NCBI RefSeq assembly: GCF_000001735.4
Contig: NC_003074.8
Span: 15,073,261-15,137,260 of the forward strand
DNA: 64,000 bases
Source: Arabidopsis thaliana
Taxonomy: Eukaryota > Streptophyta > Magnoliopsida > Brassicales > Brassicaceae
Direction of reading: 5' to 3'
Shown here: positions 1 to 11,865 of the stretch, piece by piece
How positions within the stretch are numbered: the stretch's first letter is position 1
How the letters are laid out: each line of letters begins with the position of its first letter
The notes under the pieces: model-generated
Databases searched by the model: none
What the model saw: only the letters and a program-made list of their open reading frames with translations
What the model was told of the DNA's origin: nothing
Translations under genes and position numbers: made by a program

Positions 1-1946
1 AAATCCAAGTGTATAGACTTGGAAGTTTGCATCCTGACCACTCGCTGTTAGTAACACCCCTTTGTACTTTCCTTTCAAATGTGTTCCATCAACAACAAAT
101 ATCCTTCTCAGATGCTTAAATCCTGCTATCGAGGCACCAAAAGCTAAAAACATATACAAAAACCTCTCTTTGCTTTCATCTTCAACATCTCTTTCGGTTT
201 CTATATGGGTTATTGTTCCCGTATTAGTTAGCTTCAGTAGATGTAAATATTCAGCCAGATAGCAGTATGATTCTTCGTCACTCCCGGCAACATTAGTTAA
301 AACTGATTCCCTAGCTCTCCAACACTTTCTGTATGACGCAAAGACTCTCAAATCTTCTAGAACTAGTTGTTGTAGATCCATCGGGACAGGACCGGACGTA
401 GGATCACTGTACTTAGCCTTAAAGACGGATGCAATAACTTTTGATGTTGCCTTCTGCATGAACTGTCCTCTAGTATCTAACGAACATGTGTGATCTAGAC
501 TTGCTTTCTTAATTTCATAGTAGCCAGTACCTTTCATGAGTGTCGCCAAAATTCTGCAATCACATTTCTCATCTGAACAACTAAGAACAAAATAATTCCA
601 CTTTGTTCTTGTTTGCTTGAAATGATACATGTTCTTGATCGCATATATTGCCAAACCAATTTGGCAATCTTCTTTGCTTGCATACACTTTTCCCTTGCAT
701 ATCCCTTTGCCATCATCCTCTATATCCAAATCCGGTATGTTCTCTACCTCATACTCGATATCTTCAAATAATGGTGGGATATCAGACTCCTCATCATCAA
801 TTTCCTCCAACTTCCTTGCTCCACCTCTCAATCCGTGAGAGCTCCCAGCTCTACAACCAACCTTAGTTTTCGCAGCCTATTTCGTTTTTACCTTCTCTGC
901 GTTTACACTTGAACCTCCACCACTCACAAACAGAGCGTGGTCAAAGACTCCACTACCTGTGCACTGAACAACTTTTTCCGCACTAGTACCTACCTTATCA
1001 TTTAAACCCTGAAAACTCACGTCTATTTTATTTTTTCCCTTGTACCTTGCATCTACTCCACCCTTAGACATCAACTCTTCAGCATTTGAGTCACCATAAT
1101 CATCCGACAGAAAATTACCCCAAAACTCTTTATCATATCCGCCACAGGGCATAGTATCATCAGAAATATCTATCCCGTCTTCGGTATCCTCTGTTTTGTT
1201 GTCCATAAATAAGTCATCCACAAAGATGTCATCTTCATCATCAACAATAACATCTTCGTTAGATTTCAGCCCACCGCTTCTTGCTATTTTTTCTTCTACA
1301 TCGTGTAATGCATCCATGAATTCTTCATCTACAGGGGTCACCAGAACATTAGGGATTTTGAAACACCAGAAGATATATCCCCAGAACCTGTGTCAACATT
1401 TCTCGAACCACTAGCTGTATCATACAAACTTTCAACTTTCCGTTTTGCACTACCTCCTAGTGTTTCACTACTCAAATTTGGTGTATCAACCTTCTCTTCA
1501 AACTTCACAAACAAGTTTAGACCCATGTTTTCTCTAAGGGTCTTTAGATAGTATTGAAGTCCAACCTCGCTTGTAACCAGAACCGGTGGAGTCTTATCCT
1601 TTGTTGCAAACATGTTTTTATTCGGTACAGAGTAACTTAACAGAGGATTAACACCCTTGACGCCAAACTCCTGCAGAATTGCTTCGTTCAACGCAACCAA
1701 TGTTATTCCCTCATGAATTGGTACAACCCTTGAGAAAAGTTGGTTATATATCTCCAATTTCCATTCTCCATTCGAAGAACAAAACCACTCTCCACAAATA
1801 ACCATGATATAGTCGTCCATCGATCCATGTACATATAAACAAAAAAATAATTTGGTTATATTCTGATTCCCGTAACAAATAGACTGCACAGAATTTCGTT
1901 TTAATTTGATGATTTCAGTTTTCAACAATCGTACCTCCTTCGACAC
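1..1946 (-). pseudogene. Mutator-like (MULE/MuDR) transposase, decayed and cut by the window edge
   Basis: Read on the minus strand from 1946 downward, this encodes a MULE transposase. It starts with a variable N-terminal domain (1338-1946) and an acidic linker (877-1341, rich in DDE runs). A MuDR-type N-terminal region containing KCDCRILA and LDHTCSLDTRGQF follows. Last comes the start of the DDE core, IFVVDGTHLKGKYKGVLL, with the first catalytic Asp in DGTHL, at about 20-112. The rest of the core and any zinc knuckle lie beyond position 1. Two lesions are visible: a frameshift where the first two segments overlap near 1340, and an in-frame TAG at 877-879. It is therefore a pseudogene unless these are introns or assembly errors. 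MULE transposases cut and paste elements, often giving 9-bp target duplications. No terminal repeat was identified upstream. A second, different copy lies at 60.8-63.0 kb. Confidence 0.88.
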
Positions 1947-2579
1947 GACAGTTGGCCAAAGATTGATGATTGAAACCCAGAATCTTCTTCGATCAACCTA
2001 GAATCTCGTGTTTCAGGTTTTTGTTACTAGAAAAGCAGGGGAAGTTATAATATTTAATCTCAGCCGATAACACTATTAAAATCCGCTCTTTCCTAAACCG
2101 CTGATTACAACCGTAAATTTTAAACAAATTCTAACGAAACCATAAACCAGTTTGGAGTGATATCTCAATCGAAATTGAGGGGGTATATATGTCTTTTTTT
2201 ACTCCAAAAGGAAGGCAAGTGCCTCTAGTTTTTAAATTGTTTGAAGTGCATAATGTTTCTCGAAAAGTGCCTCATTATGCTACATTCCCAATATTTTAAC
2301 TAAAAACTACGATTAATAGACGTAACCGTTTTTTTCTGGAAGACGTAACCGTTCATAAGTACAAAAGGCATTTATTGTGATTGTTATTATTAGTAGATTG
2401 TTATTGAAATTTAAGAAATTTACTCAATGCAAAAATAATAATTTATAACTTAAAATAAATCTCATTTAAATGTTAAAAACACTTATTTTAGCATATAAGT
2501 CCAAAACATTAGAACAAAAACTCTTACAAATATTTATTACATTATCATAGGACTTATTTGATTAAATTACTATTGAGTT
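1947..2579. other. AT-rich spacer between MULE and defensin-like gene
   Basis: I see no coding frame of note. The part next to the MULE start may be its 5' flank. The part nearest 2579 is the 3' flank of the defensin-like gene. Confidence 0.5.
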
Positions 2580-3961
2580 TTATGTATAAAAACAGCATGT
2601 GCATTCTTTCATACAAAATCCCTCTCCTTTTAGCTTAGGTTTTCTTAGCTTCTCCTGACATGCAGTTTGACATTCTTTGGGAACACATTTCCCAGTTTTA
2701 AATTTTATTTGAAAACACCGATTGCCTCTTAATTGCTCATCATTTCCCATAACTCCTGTTATTATAAGATAAAATTTTAAATCTTAGTTATATATATGTT
2801 TTGAGAATCTTTGTGCATATACGAAAAATATAAATATAGGAAGTACATATTTCAAATCATTGATTATTTATGAAAAAACATAACATTAATCATATAAGTT
2901 ATATAAACTAACCATATAATAAACATATATAAAAAAATGCTAAGAATCAATATTTTTGAAACAAAGAATGTTGTTTCATATAATTTATCTTGAGTTAAAT
3001 AGCTTACTAAAAAGAAATATATATCTATTTCTATAAATGATAAGTGTTTAGATTACCATTATAAACAAAACAAAAAGATATTAGTAAAATATGGGGCCCA
3101 AATATAACACATAAATTTTAAATTGACCTTTAAAAACATCTTTAATTTTTTTTTTTTAATAATAGATATATTAATATTTAATGAGTATAATAAAGATACA
3201 GAAATCCAAAATAATATATAGCATGAGTAGGTCTTGGAAAATAAATACCACTTGGTATATTATATGTAAATTGAGAATTTACCCAAACAAAAAAACATAC
3301 ATAAAACATGAAATAACTATGTATTATACAATACATAGCAAGTAAGAGAATTTGCTCAAAAAGAGAAAAGAAAAAGGAAGTAAGAGTATACATATGTAAC
3401 AACTGTATCTGATATAAATTCGGTTTTCACAAAGAAAAGTAACATAGAAGATGAAATAACTAAGCATTTCACAACACTTAGAAAATATGAGTTAACATAA
3501 ATAACAACTTTATATGATATATTATAAGTGTGTACAAAAAATATTGTCCACTAATAGTTAAGTGAAAAGGGCAAAATAGTTAGAATATGCTTTACACCAT
3601 ATTCTCTACTTGGAAAAGAAATGAGCAGCTTATGTTTTAAGTAGTTAATTGGGAAAATGAGTTGATATTTTTATTTTCATCTTCTAAAGTTACTTATATA
3701 TCTATGAAGCATGATTGAGAAACAATTGACGTTAATAAAAAAAACAAGGAGCAAAGAAAATATTTTGAAATATAGTGAAAATAATTCTAACATGAATATT
3801 ATATTGCATGCATATTTGAATTGATATTCTTAATATATAAGATGCTAGCTATTAACGATCATATGTGATATAATAACATGATCCAATTGCAAATACAAAC
3901 CTTGCCCCAGAATGATGAATATAGTTAGAATAGTTAACAAGAGTAGAAATGATCTCTTCAT
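2580..3961 (-). CDS. Defensin-like (DEFL) secreted cysteine-rich peptide, two exons
   Basis: Exon 1 (3901-3961) runs from ATG through a hydrophobic signal peptide beginning MKRSFLLLLTILTIFIILGQ. It ends at the donor G|GTTTGT. Exon 2 (2580-2755) follows an acceptor AACAG and runs to TAA at 2580-2582. The exons join in phase (61 + 176 nt) to give 78 residues. The predicted mature part has eight cysteines at residues 34, 44, 49, 53, 68, 72, 74 and 75. They include the C-x3-C and C-x-C pairs of the cysteine-stabilised alpha-beta fold. This layout (signal peptide in exon 1, intron, cysteine-rich exon 2) is the usual DEFL/LCR arrangement in Brassicaceae, whose members act in defence or in pollen and ovule signalling. 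The intron of 1145 bp is long for the family. There is no frameshift or stop, so the gene looks intact. The particular role is unknown. Confidence 0.86.
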
Positions 3962-4023
3962 CCTAATGATATAAATTCACTCTTTTGTTTTGTTTTTGAA
4001 AATAAGAAAGAAGAAAGGCTACT

Positions 4024-4031
4024 TATTTATA
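4024..4031 (-). promoter_or_regulatory. Likely TATA box of the defensin-like gene
   Basis: On the minus strand this reads TATAAATA, 63 bp upstream of the ATG at 3961. Transcription would start near 3998, giving a leader of about 35-40 nt. Confidence 0.55.
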
Positions 4032-5335
4032 AGAAGTTAAAATATTCCTTGTTCAAACATATGGTTTCTATTTTAAGTTATCTATCTCTTTAAAGTCCAA
4101 AAACTATATGGTTTTCCCAATTTCCAGGGTTATACTAATAAAGTGGTATGTTTAGCCTAAGACTCGCTCATATAAAAGAAAAATATTCCAATTCAGATAA
4201 AATTCAAAACTTACAAATATACTCGTATTCAATTTGACTACATGCATGGTAATTTCGTCGCCAACGATTAAATTGCAATATCAAACTAAGTCTTAGACTT
4301 TTTGGCAAAACCTTAAAACGTTAACCCTCATATTCCTCTTGAAAAATAGTTTTTTATCTAGTTTAATAGCCTTAACTTTAATTGTTGACAGTTTGAGGGT
4401 ATTCGGAAGTATAACTCTTTTTTTCTCCTAAATTTCAGTTGTGGTCTTGTTAGCTTGTGTAGGCCGAGACCATCTCATTGGAGCCTAAATATGACAAACA
4501 CAGTCTAATAAGGATCTCTAGAAGCAGCAAAGTATAGACACTAACATAGTTCAAGATTCACATTTTACAAATTTATTGATTATCTTAAAGAAGGTGTATG
4601 CCATCACATAAAGAATGAACCGATAATTCGGAATAACCTGAACACTTTCACGAAAGAAATAAAGTAGAGTGTGAAGGAATATTATTTGGAGAAGTAGTAA
4701 CACCATTTGTAGACAATGCAGACAGTTACATTTATAACAAAAAAATTTGGCACTTCACGTTGCTTATATTTTGTCTCTTTATTGGCTTTCTCTCTAAGAA
4801 AATTTTAGAATTGGTAATTTTCGTGTTAATTTTGGTTACGCTGTTTTTTTTAACAAGGCCATATATGTGCTTTATATTCTTTTTACCTTTTCATTTTCGT
4901 TATGAATTGTTTTAAGAGTGTGTTTGAGATATAGTACGTTTATCAAACATAATTAGTAATGTAGTACATTTACTATTCAAAATGAGTGAAAAGTCATTTT
5001 TTCCTGAAATAGAGATAGAGTTTGTGTGAGATAGAAAATATAGTGGGGTAAGGAAGGGAGGGTGGAAATTACGGTTGAAAGTTTGACTGTGTTTAAAAGA
5101 AAAATGTGGTGGGTAAGAAAGAGAAATGTGGGTCATGTTTTTTTCTAATTTTTTTATTTTATTTACTACTTCATTTTTTTTTTTGTCTCATAACTAAAAT
5201 GCTCTTTAATGAATATTGTTTTTCAAAAATTTATCAGATACATAAAAATATATGTTTTTTTCTCTATCATTTGATATGCAATTTGTATAATATTTTTTTT
5301 TTTAATTATATTATAAACCATTATATATAAACAAA
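4032..5335. other. AT-rich intergenic DNA
   Basis: Only short low-complexity frames occur here, for example around 4912-5136 and 5106-5330. They are rich in Phe/Ser or poly-T and show no recognisable domain. I found no RNA gene. Confidence 0.45.
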
Positions 5336-5340
5336 ATGTC

Positions 5341-5830
5341 TGTACAGTGGTGTACAGATATAGAACATCTGTATAGTGGTGTACAGGTACAGAGCAACTG
5401 TACAGTGATGTACAAATACATTTATATAGTGGTGTATAAATGTATCTGTACACCATTGTACAAATGTGTCTGTATAGATATAAACCACTGTACAGATGTA
5501 TAGAGCCTTATTAGTGGTGTAATATCTGTACAAGTTCTTTGTTAAGTACTACTACTAGTTATTTGTTTAGTGCCTTGTAAATAAGTTGTTTAATATCTAT
5601 ACAGAAAACTTATATTTAAATGTTGTACTTTGTTGATTGAGACAATGTTGGTTAGTCTTCTGTACATACAAAGAGCTGTACAGATATGCAATCTGTACAG
5701 CTAACCGACAGTATTAAACGAGCAATATACAATATACCACCCATAATAATATTTTGTACAGCTGTTTCAAAATTCAGAGTAAACTGTACAGCTATTTTGA
5801 AATTCTAAAAAACTGTACAGTATGACTACG
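5341..5830. repeat. TGTACA-rich degenerate repeat array
   Basis: A stretch of about 490 bp is packed with the palindrome TGTACA, often as CTGTACAG. From 5341 to about 5535 it forms a degenerate direct repeat of roughly 25-30 bp built on TGTACAGTGGTGTACAGAT. Further isolated copies run to about 5820. Reading frames on the minus strand across it, rich in Tyr/Thr/Cys, are by-products of the repeat. Confidence 0.7.
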
Positions 5831-7815
5831 AAAACAAAGGGGGTGGAGACAAACGAAAATATAACTTTGTCGTTAGACTGTTGTATAGATAACTTTGTCG
5901 TTACACTGCTGTAAGTTCTTTGTAATAAAAATTTGAAAAATCATTAAACTTTTCTTTGCCTTCCTTTGCCTCATTTCCAAAGCACACTCTTCTTCCTCTT
6001 CGGCTTCAATCCACCACTAGACCCGTCTTTCGCAACCATTGTCGTCTTTTTCGTCTTTAAGCCGTCCTTGCTCTTCTCTAGCTTCACAACGTCTGGTTTC
6101 ACCTTCCCCTTGACCGCTGTTTCTTCATTGGTTTCTCAACATATGGTTTCAACTTCCTTTTGGCAGCTTTCTTCATCGCTTCTCACTCTTTGCAACCTCA
6201 TTAAATTTTAATAACTCTGAAATATAGATATTTTTTAAAAAATTATCTCCCAATATATTTCGCATTCACTCCCAATATATTTCAAATGAATGTCTCTTCT
6301 TACAAAAAAAAATTACATCACAACCCAAAAGATTGCCTATTACACATTTCATACAAAACAAACATGATGCCTATAGTCTTTTAACACCAAATTATACTTC
6401 ATCACGATAGATCATTACACAAAGTTCTGAAATTTCTACTTAGCATAAAACAGAAAATTTAAAAATAGATCACATTAGAGTGTAAGAGCATACCCGAGCC
6501 ATTACATCAGTTTTCACATTCCAGTTATTAAAATCTTCGATCAGTAATGCTGCCTATAGAAGCATAATTCAGAAAAAAAAAAGTATAATTACTTTAGAAT
6601 CAAAGAAGACAAAATTGGTATTCCTTTTCTCAAACAAAATAGAACAAAGTGACTATTTGCTTACTTACCCATAATTTTATCATGAAAAAGTCTATTGATG
6701 TACTGATCCCGCTGCACTAAGTCGCTACAACTTCTTGTCTGAAATCTTGAAGTTTCCGGATAAACTTTTTAGACGCGTCATATTGATATGTGTGCACTAA
6801 ATCGGTCATAAATCTTGAAGTACTGCTCTGATTGCCCTGAAATTACCGTCGTTGGAAAGCTAATTGAATTTCCTATAACTTTTGTCAAGGACTCTGAAGC
6901 TAAATCTCAAGGTAAGGCTTTCGTCCGAGTTAATCTTCCAGACACTGGAGATCATCGTTTCTCATAAGGCACACAAGACATATACCAAAAAATACCCAAA
7001 AATACTATAAGAGTATATCAACAAACTTTAAAATCTTCCAATAAAACTTTTAATCTTTGTTAATGATGTGAGTGTGAGCGATACACAAAATTGTTCGGAT
7101 TCAAAATGAAATTGAGCGAATCAGATGAAGAAAACTTACACTTTCAAGAGATTTGAGAACATCTGCCATAGCAACGTTGGTCGTATAGGCTGGGTTTTTG
7201 TTCCTCTTGCATAGACATTGAAGATCTCTTCTCAAAAGGCTGTGGAACCCCTTTTCCGCAAATTTGAGAGAAAGAGAGAGATTGAGAAATTTCTGATTGG
7301 GAGAGAAATTGAAATTAGCAAAGAAAACAAGACTAAATCCCTAAAATTGCATGAGTGACCATTGTTGTTGGAGTGGAGGTTTGAATTTTGAGAAGAGGAA
7401 ATTGGGAGAACTTCCATAAATTTCATTTTCTTGTAGAAGACTAAATTATTTTTGTTTTAATTTTTACATTTTTTAATAAACATATCTTAATGGCAAATTA
7501 TGTAAATATCAAAGCTTTTTGAGGATTAGAAAGTCTTATAAACAGTTGCTACAATCGTATATGGGGGTTTTCCCCAATTATAAATCGTACTTGTACTATT
7601 TTTATAATTAAGGTTGAATAACGTATTATTTTACAACATATCTCTTTTTTTTTATCATTAATTCCTTTTTTTTCAAACATACAAAAATTAAATCAACTAT
7701 ATAAAAATATATTCCTAAGTTAGTTAGGAAATATGTTTATCTCTACAAACCATATGATGAAGCATAGGTCGACAAAAAAAATATGAAGAAGCATGTCTTA
7801 TATGTACATCAAATT
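5831..7815. other. Intergenic DNA with a lysine-rich minus-strand reading
   Basis: No intact gene was found. On the minus strand about 5950-6120 reads as a short Lys-rich stretch (for example KTKKTTMVAKDG and GGLKPKRKKSVLWK, then a stop). It resembles the basic tail of a nuclear protein, but its upstream extension is broken by stops. About 6780-6960 contains a sequence resembling dispersed plant repeats. I assign no function. Confidence 0.35.
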
Positions 7816-9515
7816 TGTCATGCCCGTCTCCCTCAACATTGAGACGGCGTGCTTTCACTTTACTTATATCTTTCTTCTATTCCACTTTCTTAATTCAAAT
7901 ACAAAATTGTCTTAAATAATAATCGTAAATCATTGAAAACTCTTTAATAAATCGTATAAGAAAATAACAATAGTAGAAATAAAACCGAGGTTCCCAAAAT
8001 ACACCATAAGCCAGACGGACTTGAGCGACTACACACGATTCTCACCGTGACCTGGGGAAAAAGGGAAAAGAAAGGGGTGCGTAAAGAATTACTCAGTGAG
8101 AGGATCCTTTCCGCCCACTGGAAATACGATACACGATTCTACCTTTAAACCACAATCAACAATCACATAGAAAATAGACACAACACTCTTATAGTCTGCA
8201 TCTCTATACAAAACTATAACACACAACTCATTCTTGCTTAAGCATGATCTCCACATCATTTTCAGGTTCGATCATCTTCCTGACCTTTGAACCTATCTAA
8301 TTCGACTGGACTCCTCAGTCTTTTATTGAGCTACTAAGAATCCATCAATTCAATGTAGACCATTTCCACTGTTCCACTTTTCATCATCTTAAAATTGCAC
8401 TTTCGCATATAACACATATAATTACTTGTTATCACAAGTACAATAATTCAATCATCCTATAATAGTAGAACAATCATCATATCATCAATCTTAAATAACA
8501 ATTCATTATTACTAAGCACATAAATCTATTCATGTGCAATGAATCAAGAAGCATAAAAATAGAAACATGTATTCGAATCTCCATAGATCACAACATCACC
8601 TGAATTTGGGATGATATAAAGAGGTTGAAACTCCTTGACAATATCTGAAACTTGCAGCACAAGAAAACAGCACAAAGATAAATTAGGGTTTCTACAGTTT
8701 TGACAAAACAGGTGATTCTTGTCCAACAAGGAATCAACGTGGCAGGTAGGGTATATCTTTCCTAGTGACGACGAAGGGTCCCATGGCTTCTCCAACATTT
8801 CCTCTATTTGTATACACCATCGGCTTGTCCTTTGATAATCAGATCTGACCGAAATCTGTTCTCCAAAAGGCCAAGTTGAATCTGAAATCTGATATTTGGT
8901 TATTTCTGGGTTCAGAAACTGTTACTTTTGTCCAACTTTAAGCTTGAATTGTGGATGTAGTTTACCTCGTAACAGAGAGCCGTTTGTTGCTGTGGATTCC
9001 TTGAAGTGAGATGTATCCAAAGACACTAAAATAACGATCTGATTCCTTAAGATCTGACGGGAAATCACTCCTTTAAACTCCTACTTCAACAGTTTTCACC
9101 CTTCTTCTTCTTCACTAAAAATCTAATAGTTTGATATTAAGTCACGAATTCAAAGTACCAAAAGAGATAATTCTATTAGCAAAAAGCATTACTCGGTTAG
9201 GTTTTCCTTACCCAACAAACGACGACAACGGCTCACGAATCCGGTGGTGAAAGACGGCTCCGAAGACAAACGGTGACAAGTGGTTACTACTTTCTCAATA
9301 AGAAAGAACAAGGATGGCCCCTGCTCAAGGTTGATCAAAGAAGAATGATGATGCTTCTGCTAAATGCTTTCGAGATCGTAATGAGAAGAAGCGGCTAAAG
9401 GTAGAGGGAGATATTTACACCATATATATATATATATATATATGTGTTCAAGTTTAGGTTTTCGTTTCTAATGGAAATGGGCCTTTGTTGGGTTTATATG
9501 GGATTAGGTCTTACA
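7816..9515 (-). repeat. 3' LTR (1.7 kb) of the gag-only element
   Basis: It begins on the minus strand with TGTAAGACCTAATCCC, directly after the polypurine tract. It ends with GGGCATGACA at 7816. It contains a (TA)n run at about 9421-9443 and no coding gene. The short frame at 8544-8798 has no domain. Confidence 0.85.
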
Positions 9516-9530
9516 ATTCTCCCCCACTTA
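9516..9530 (-). other. Polypurine tract of the gag-only element
   Basis: On the minus strand this reads TAAGTGGGGGAGAAT and abuts the 3' LTR start. It is the expected plus-strand primer of an LTR retrotransposon. Confidence 0.8.
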
Positions 9531-9783
9531 AAGAGAATTCGTCCCCGAATTCAACACTTCTTGTTCGACTATACTTTCCATTCATGCCTTTAGAAAACTT
9601 TATTTATTCCAAACACAATTTTTAAAATAATTCAATTGACCATTAAAGAATTGAATAAAAAAAGCATATGCCAACAACTGAAAGCTCCAATAAAGAAAGA
9701 ATAAATTCCTAAAAGAAATCTTCACTTAATACGATTAAACCGTCCACTCCAACATGAACTTCTACGACCTTGGAATTTGAATT

Positions 9784-11040
9784 TCAAACTTTATCTTGCT
9801 CAACATCAAGCCCCTTTTGTTCTACGGCGTACACACGAGGTCCTATGGCTTGCCTCTTAGGAAGTGTTTGGTTTCCGTCATTTATGTTCCGCTGATTCCC
9901 TTCCGCTATAAACGTAGTGCACTCCCGTGCATAATGGCCTGGCTGCCCACACTTCCTACAATTATTATTACCTTCCGGACAATTCTCCCTGATATGACCC
10001 ACTTCACCACACTGAAAACATTTGCCTGAATCCATCCAACAAACCCCTCCATGCTGCCTATTACACCTTGTACACTTGGGGTAACGGTTCTGACCTGGTC
10101 CTTCTTAACGGTTATCCCATGTACGCTTTTGAGATCCAACTACCTGAGTTGTCCTCGCTTGAGTATTTTTCAAGTACTTAGCTTCTAGAACAAGTCCACT
10201 CTCTATCCTTGCAGCCTTCTCAACCAAGTCTATCATGCTGAAAAATTCTCGGGAAGCACATCGAGTCAGAATGTCCGGCCTCAATCCTCTCATTAATCTA
10301 CGAATCATTGACTGCTCTCCTCTTCCAGCTCTCACTGAAAACCTGCTAAGATGGCTAAGTTCCCGCTCATTCTCTCTAACTTTCTTTGTGTCCTGACGAA
10401 GCTCCTCGAAGTCATCCTCCAAACTATCCATTGCTTCCTGAGGAAAAAACTTTCTGTTGAACTCTTCCCTAAAATCCTCCCAGAAAATCACATGCTGCAC
10501 TGGTGTGTTCCCCAGTACACCATCCCACCAATGACTCGCCTCCTCTCTCAGAAAATGAACTATTATGTCTTTTTGGAACTCCACTGGACACCTAGCATTC
10601 TCAAAATTATTCTCCAACAACTTCCTCCAATCATCTGCTTTGACGGGATCAATACCACCAGTAAAGTATTCTGTGCCCATGGTCCTCATGACCTTCATTA
10701 TCTCCTAGTAAGAAATCGCAGGCCCTACCATCTGAGCTGGTGGTGGTGGCGGTGGAGGTGGTGGCGGTGGAGGTGGTGGCTGTTGTTGCTCAGGTAGAAC
10801 ATTTTCTTGTGGTTGCTGAGTACCTGCAGCTGCTGGTGTTGCCTGACGGATTCGGTTCATTAACTCTTCAAACATTCCTCTCATCCCTTGAATCTGTCCT
10901 AACAGTGATGCATTGATGGCAGCCTGATCTCCGACTGGAACATCACCTACTGGTGGTTGAGCTTATCCATCAGCGGGTGCATCCTCAACACGGTTAACCC
11001 TTTGGTTCGCAACACGTCCTCTTTTCCTTAAGGGCGCCAT
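9784..11040 (-). pseudogene. gag polyprotein, interrupted by three stops
   Basis: Reading from ATG at 11040 in one frame: a basic start (MAPLRKRGR), a proline-rich run at about 10732-10790, then a retrotransposon gag domain (10105-10698, with HFLREEASHWWDGV and FNRKFFPQ). Two CCHC zinc knuckles follow (CFQCGEVGHIRENC and CRKCGQPGHYAREC, about 9930-10025), which bind RNA. In-frame stops at 10963-10965 (TAA), 10705-10707 (TAG) and 10105-10107 (TAA) divide it into pieces, so it is not a working protein as it stands. No protease motif follows the knuckles. Confidence 0.88.
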
Positions 11041-11222
11041 TCTGACCAAACAAACATCAATATCAGAACAATCACAACAATTCTGATTAACAAAACTAAA
11101 TCTCAAGTCTTACTTCTTATACTAAAAACTCTTTATTCTTAAAACATTTCGTTAAAATCTATCTTTTAAGAAAACTCTTCGACTTAACCTTCCGGGTCAG
11201 CACTGGCTTGACTTTAACCTCC

Positions 11223-11234
11223 GCTCTGATACCA
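11223..11234 (-). other. Primer-binding site, tRNA-iMet type
   Basis: On the minus strand TGGTATCAGAGC starts two bases after the end of the 5' LTR. It is complementary to the 3' end of plant initiator methionine tRNA. Confidence 0.88.
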
Positions 11235-11236
11235 TT

Positions 11237-11774
11237 TGTTACGCCCGTCTCCCTCAACATTGAGACGGCGTGCTTTCACTTTATTTATATCTTTCCTCTA
11301 TTCAACTTTCTTAATTCAAATACAAAATTGTCTTAAAAAAATAATCTTAAATCATTGAAAACTCTTTAATAAATCGTATAAGAAAATAACATAGTAGAAA
11401 TAAACCTGAGGTTCCCAAAATACACCATAAGCAAGACGGACTTGAGCGACTTCACACGATTCTCACCGCGACCTGGGGAAAAAGGGAAAAGAAAGGGGTG
11501 AGTAAAGAATTACTCAGTGAGAGGATCCTTTCCGCCCACTGGAAATACGATACACGATTCTACCTTTAAACCACAATCAACAATCACATAGAAAATAGAC
11601 ACAACACTCTTATAGTCTCCATCTCTATGCAAAACTATAACAAACAACTCATTCTTGCTTAAGCAAGATCTCCACATCATTTCCAAGTTCGATCATCTCC
11701 CTGACCTTTGAACCTATCTAGTTCCTCTGGACTCGTCAGTCTTTTATTGAGCTACAACGAATCCGTCAATTCAA
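11237..11774 (-). repeat. 5' LTR fragment of the gag-only element
   Basis: It matches 7816-8350 closely, with the same CGTCTCCCTCAACATTGAG motif. Homology stops abruptly at about 11774, so most of the 5' LTR is lost. Confidence 0.83.
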
Positions 11775-11775
11775 C

Positions 11776-11865
11776 AAAGGCCCATTGGTTTAGTAGTAAA
11801 AGAAGGTAATTCTCACCATCTAGGTTCGAGTAGTATTAGACACCGGAGTTCAAACAAATTAAGAT
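11776..11865 (+). repeat. Possible tRNA-derived SINE head
   Basis: TTGGTTTAGTAGTAA resembles a Pol III A box. About 35 nt downstream GGTTCGAGTA resembles a B box. No tRNA fold or anticodon can be defended, and no 3' tail was found. Low confidence. Confidence 0.3.

Larger units (their letters stand above)
7816..11774 (-). mobile_element. Gag-only LTR retrotransposon with tRNA-iMet primer site
   Basis: The element lies on the minus strand. Its parts are a truncated 5' LTR (11237-11774), a primer site, a gag pseudogene, a polypurine tract and a complete 3' LTR (7816-9515). Both LTRs end in near-identical sequence (CGGGCGTAACA against CGGGCATGACA on the minus strand). The interior is only about 1.7 kb and holds gag but no protease, RT, RNase H or integrase. 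It therefore resembles the TR-GAG type of non-autonomous element, or a deletion derivative. It would depend on a related Ty3/gypsy element for reverse transcription. Confidence 0.85.

Noticed and set aside
5223..5533. Tyr/Cys/Thr-rich minus-strand reading frames
   Set aside because: They are translations of the TGTACA repeat, with no start context or domain.
7232..7426. 64-codon minus-strand frame
   Set aside because: Ser/Leu-rich composition, no domain, and no splice or promoter support.
11776..11865. Possible tRNA gene
   Set aside because: The A- and B-box-like motifs do not fold into a cloverleaf; at most a SINE head.
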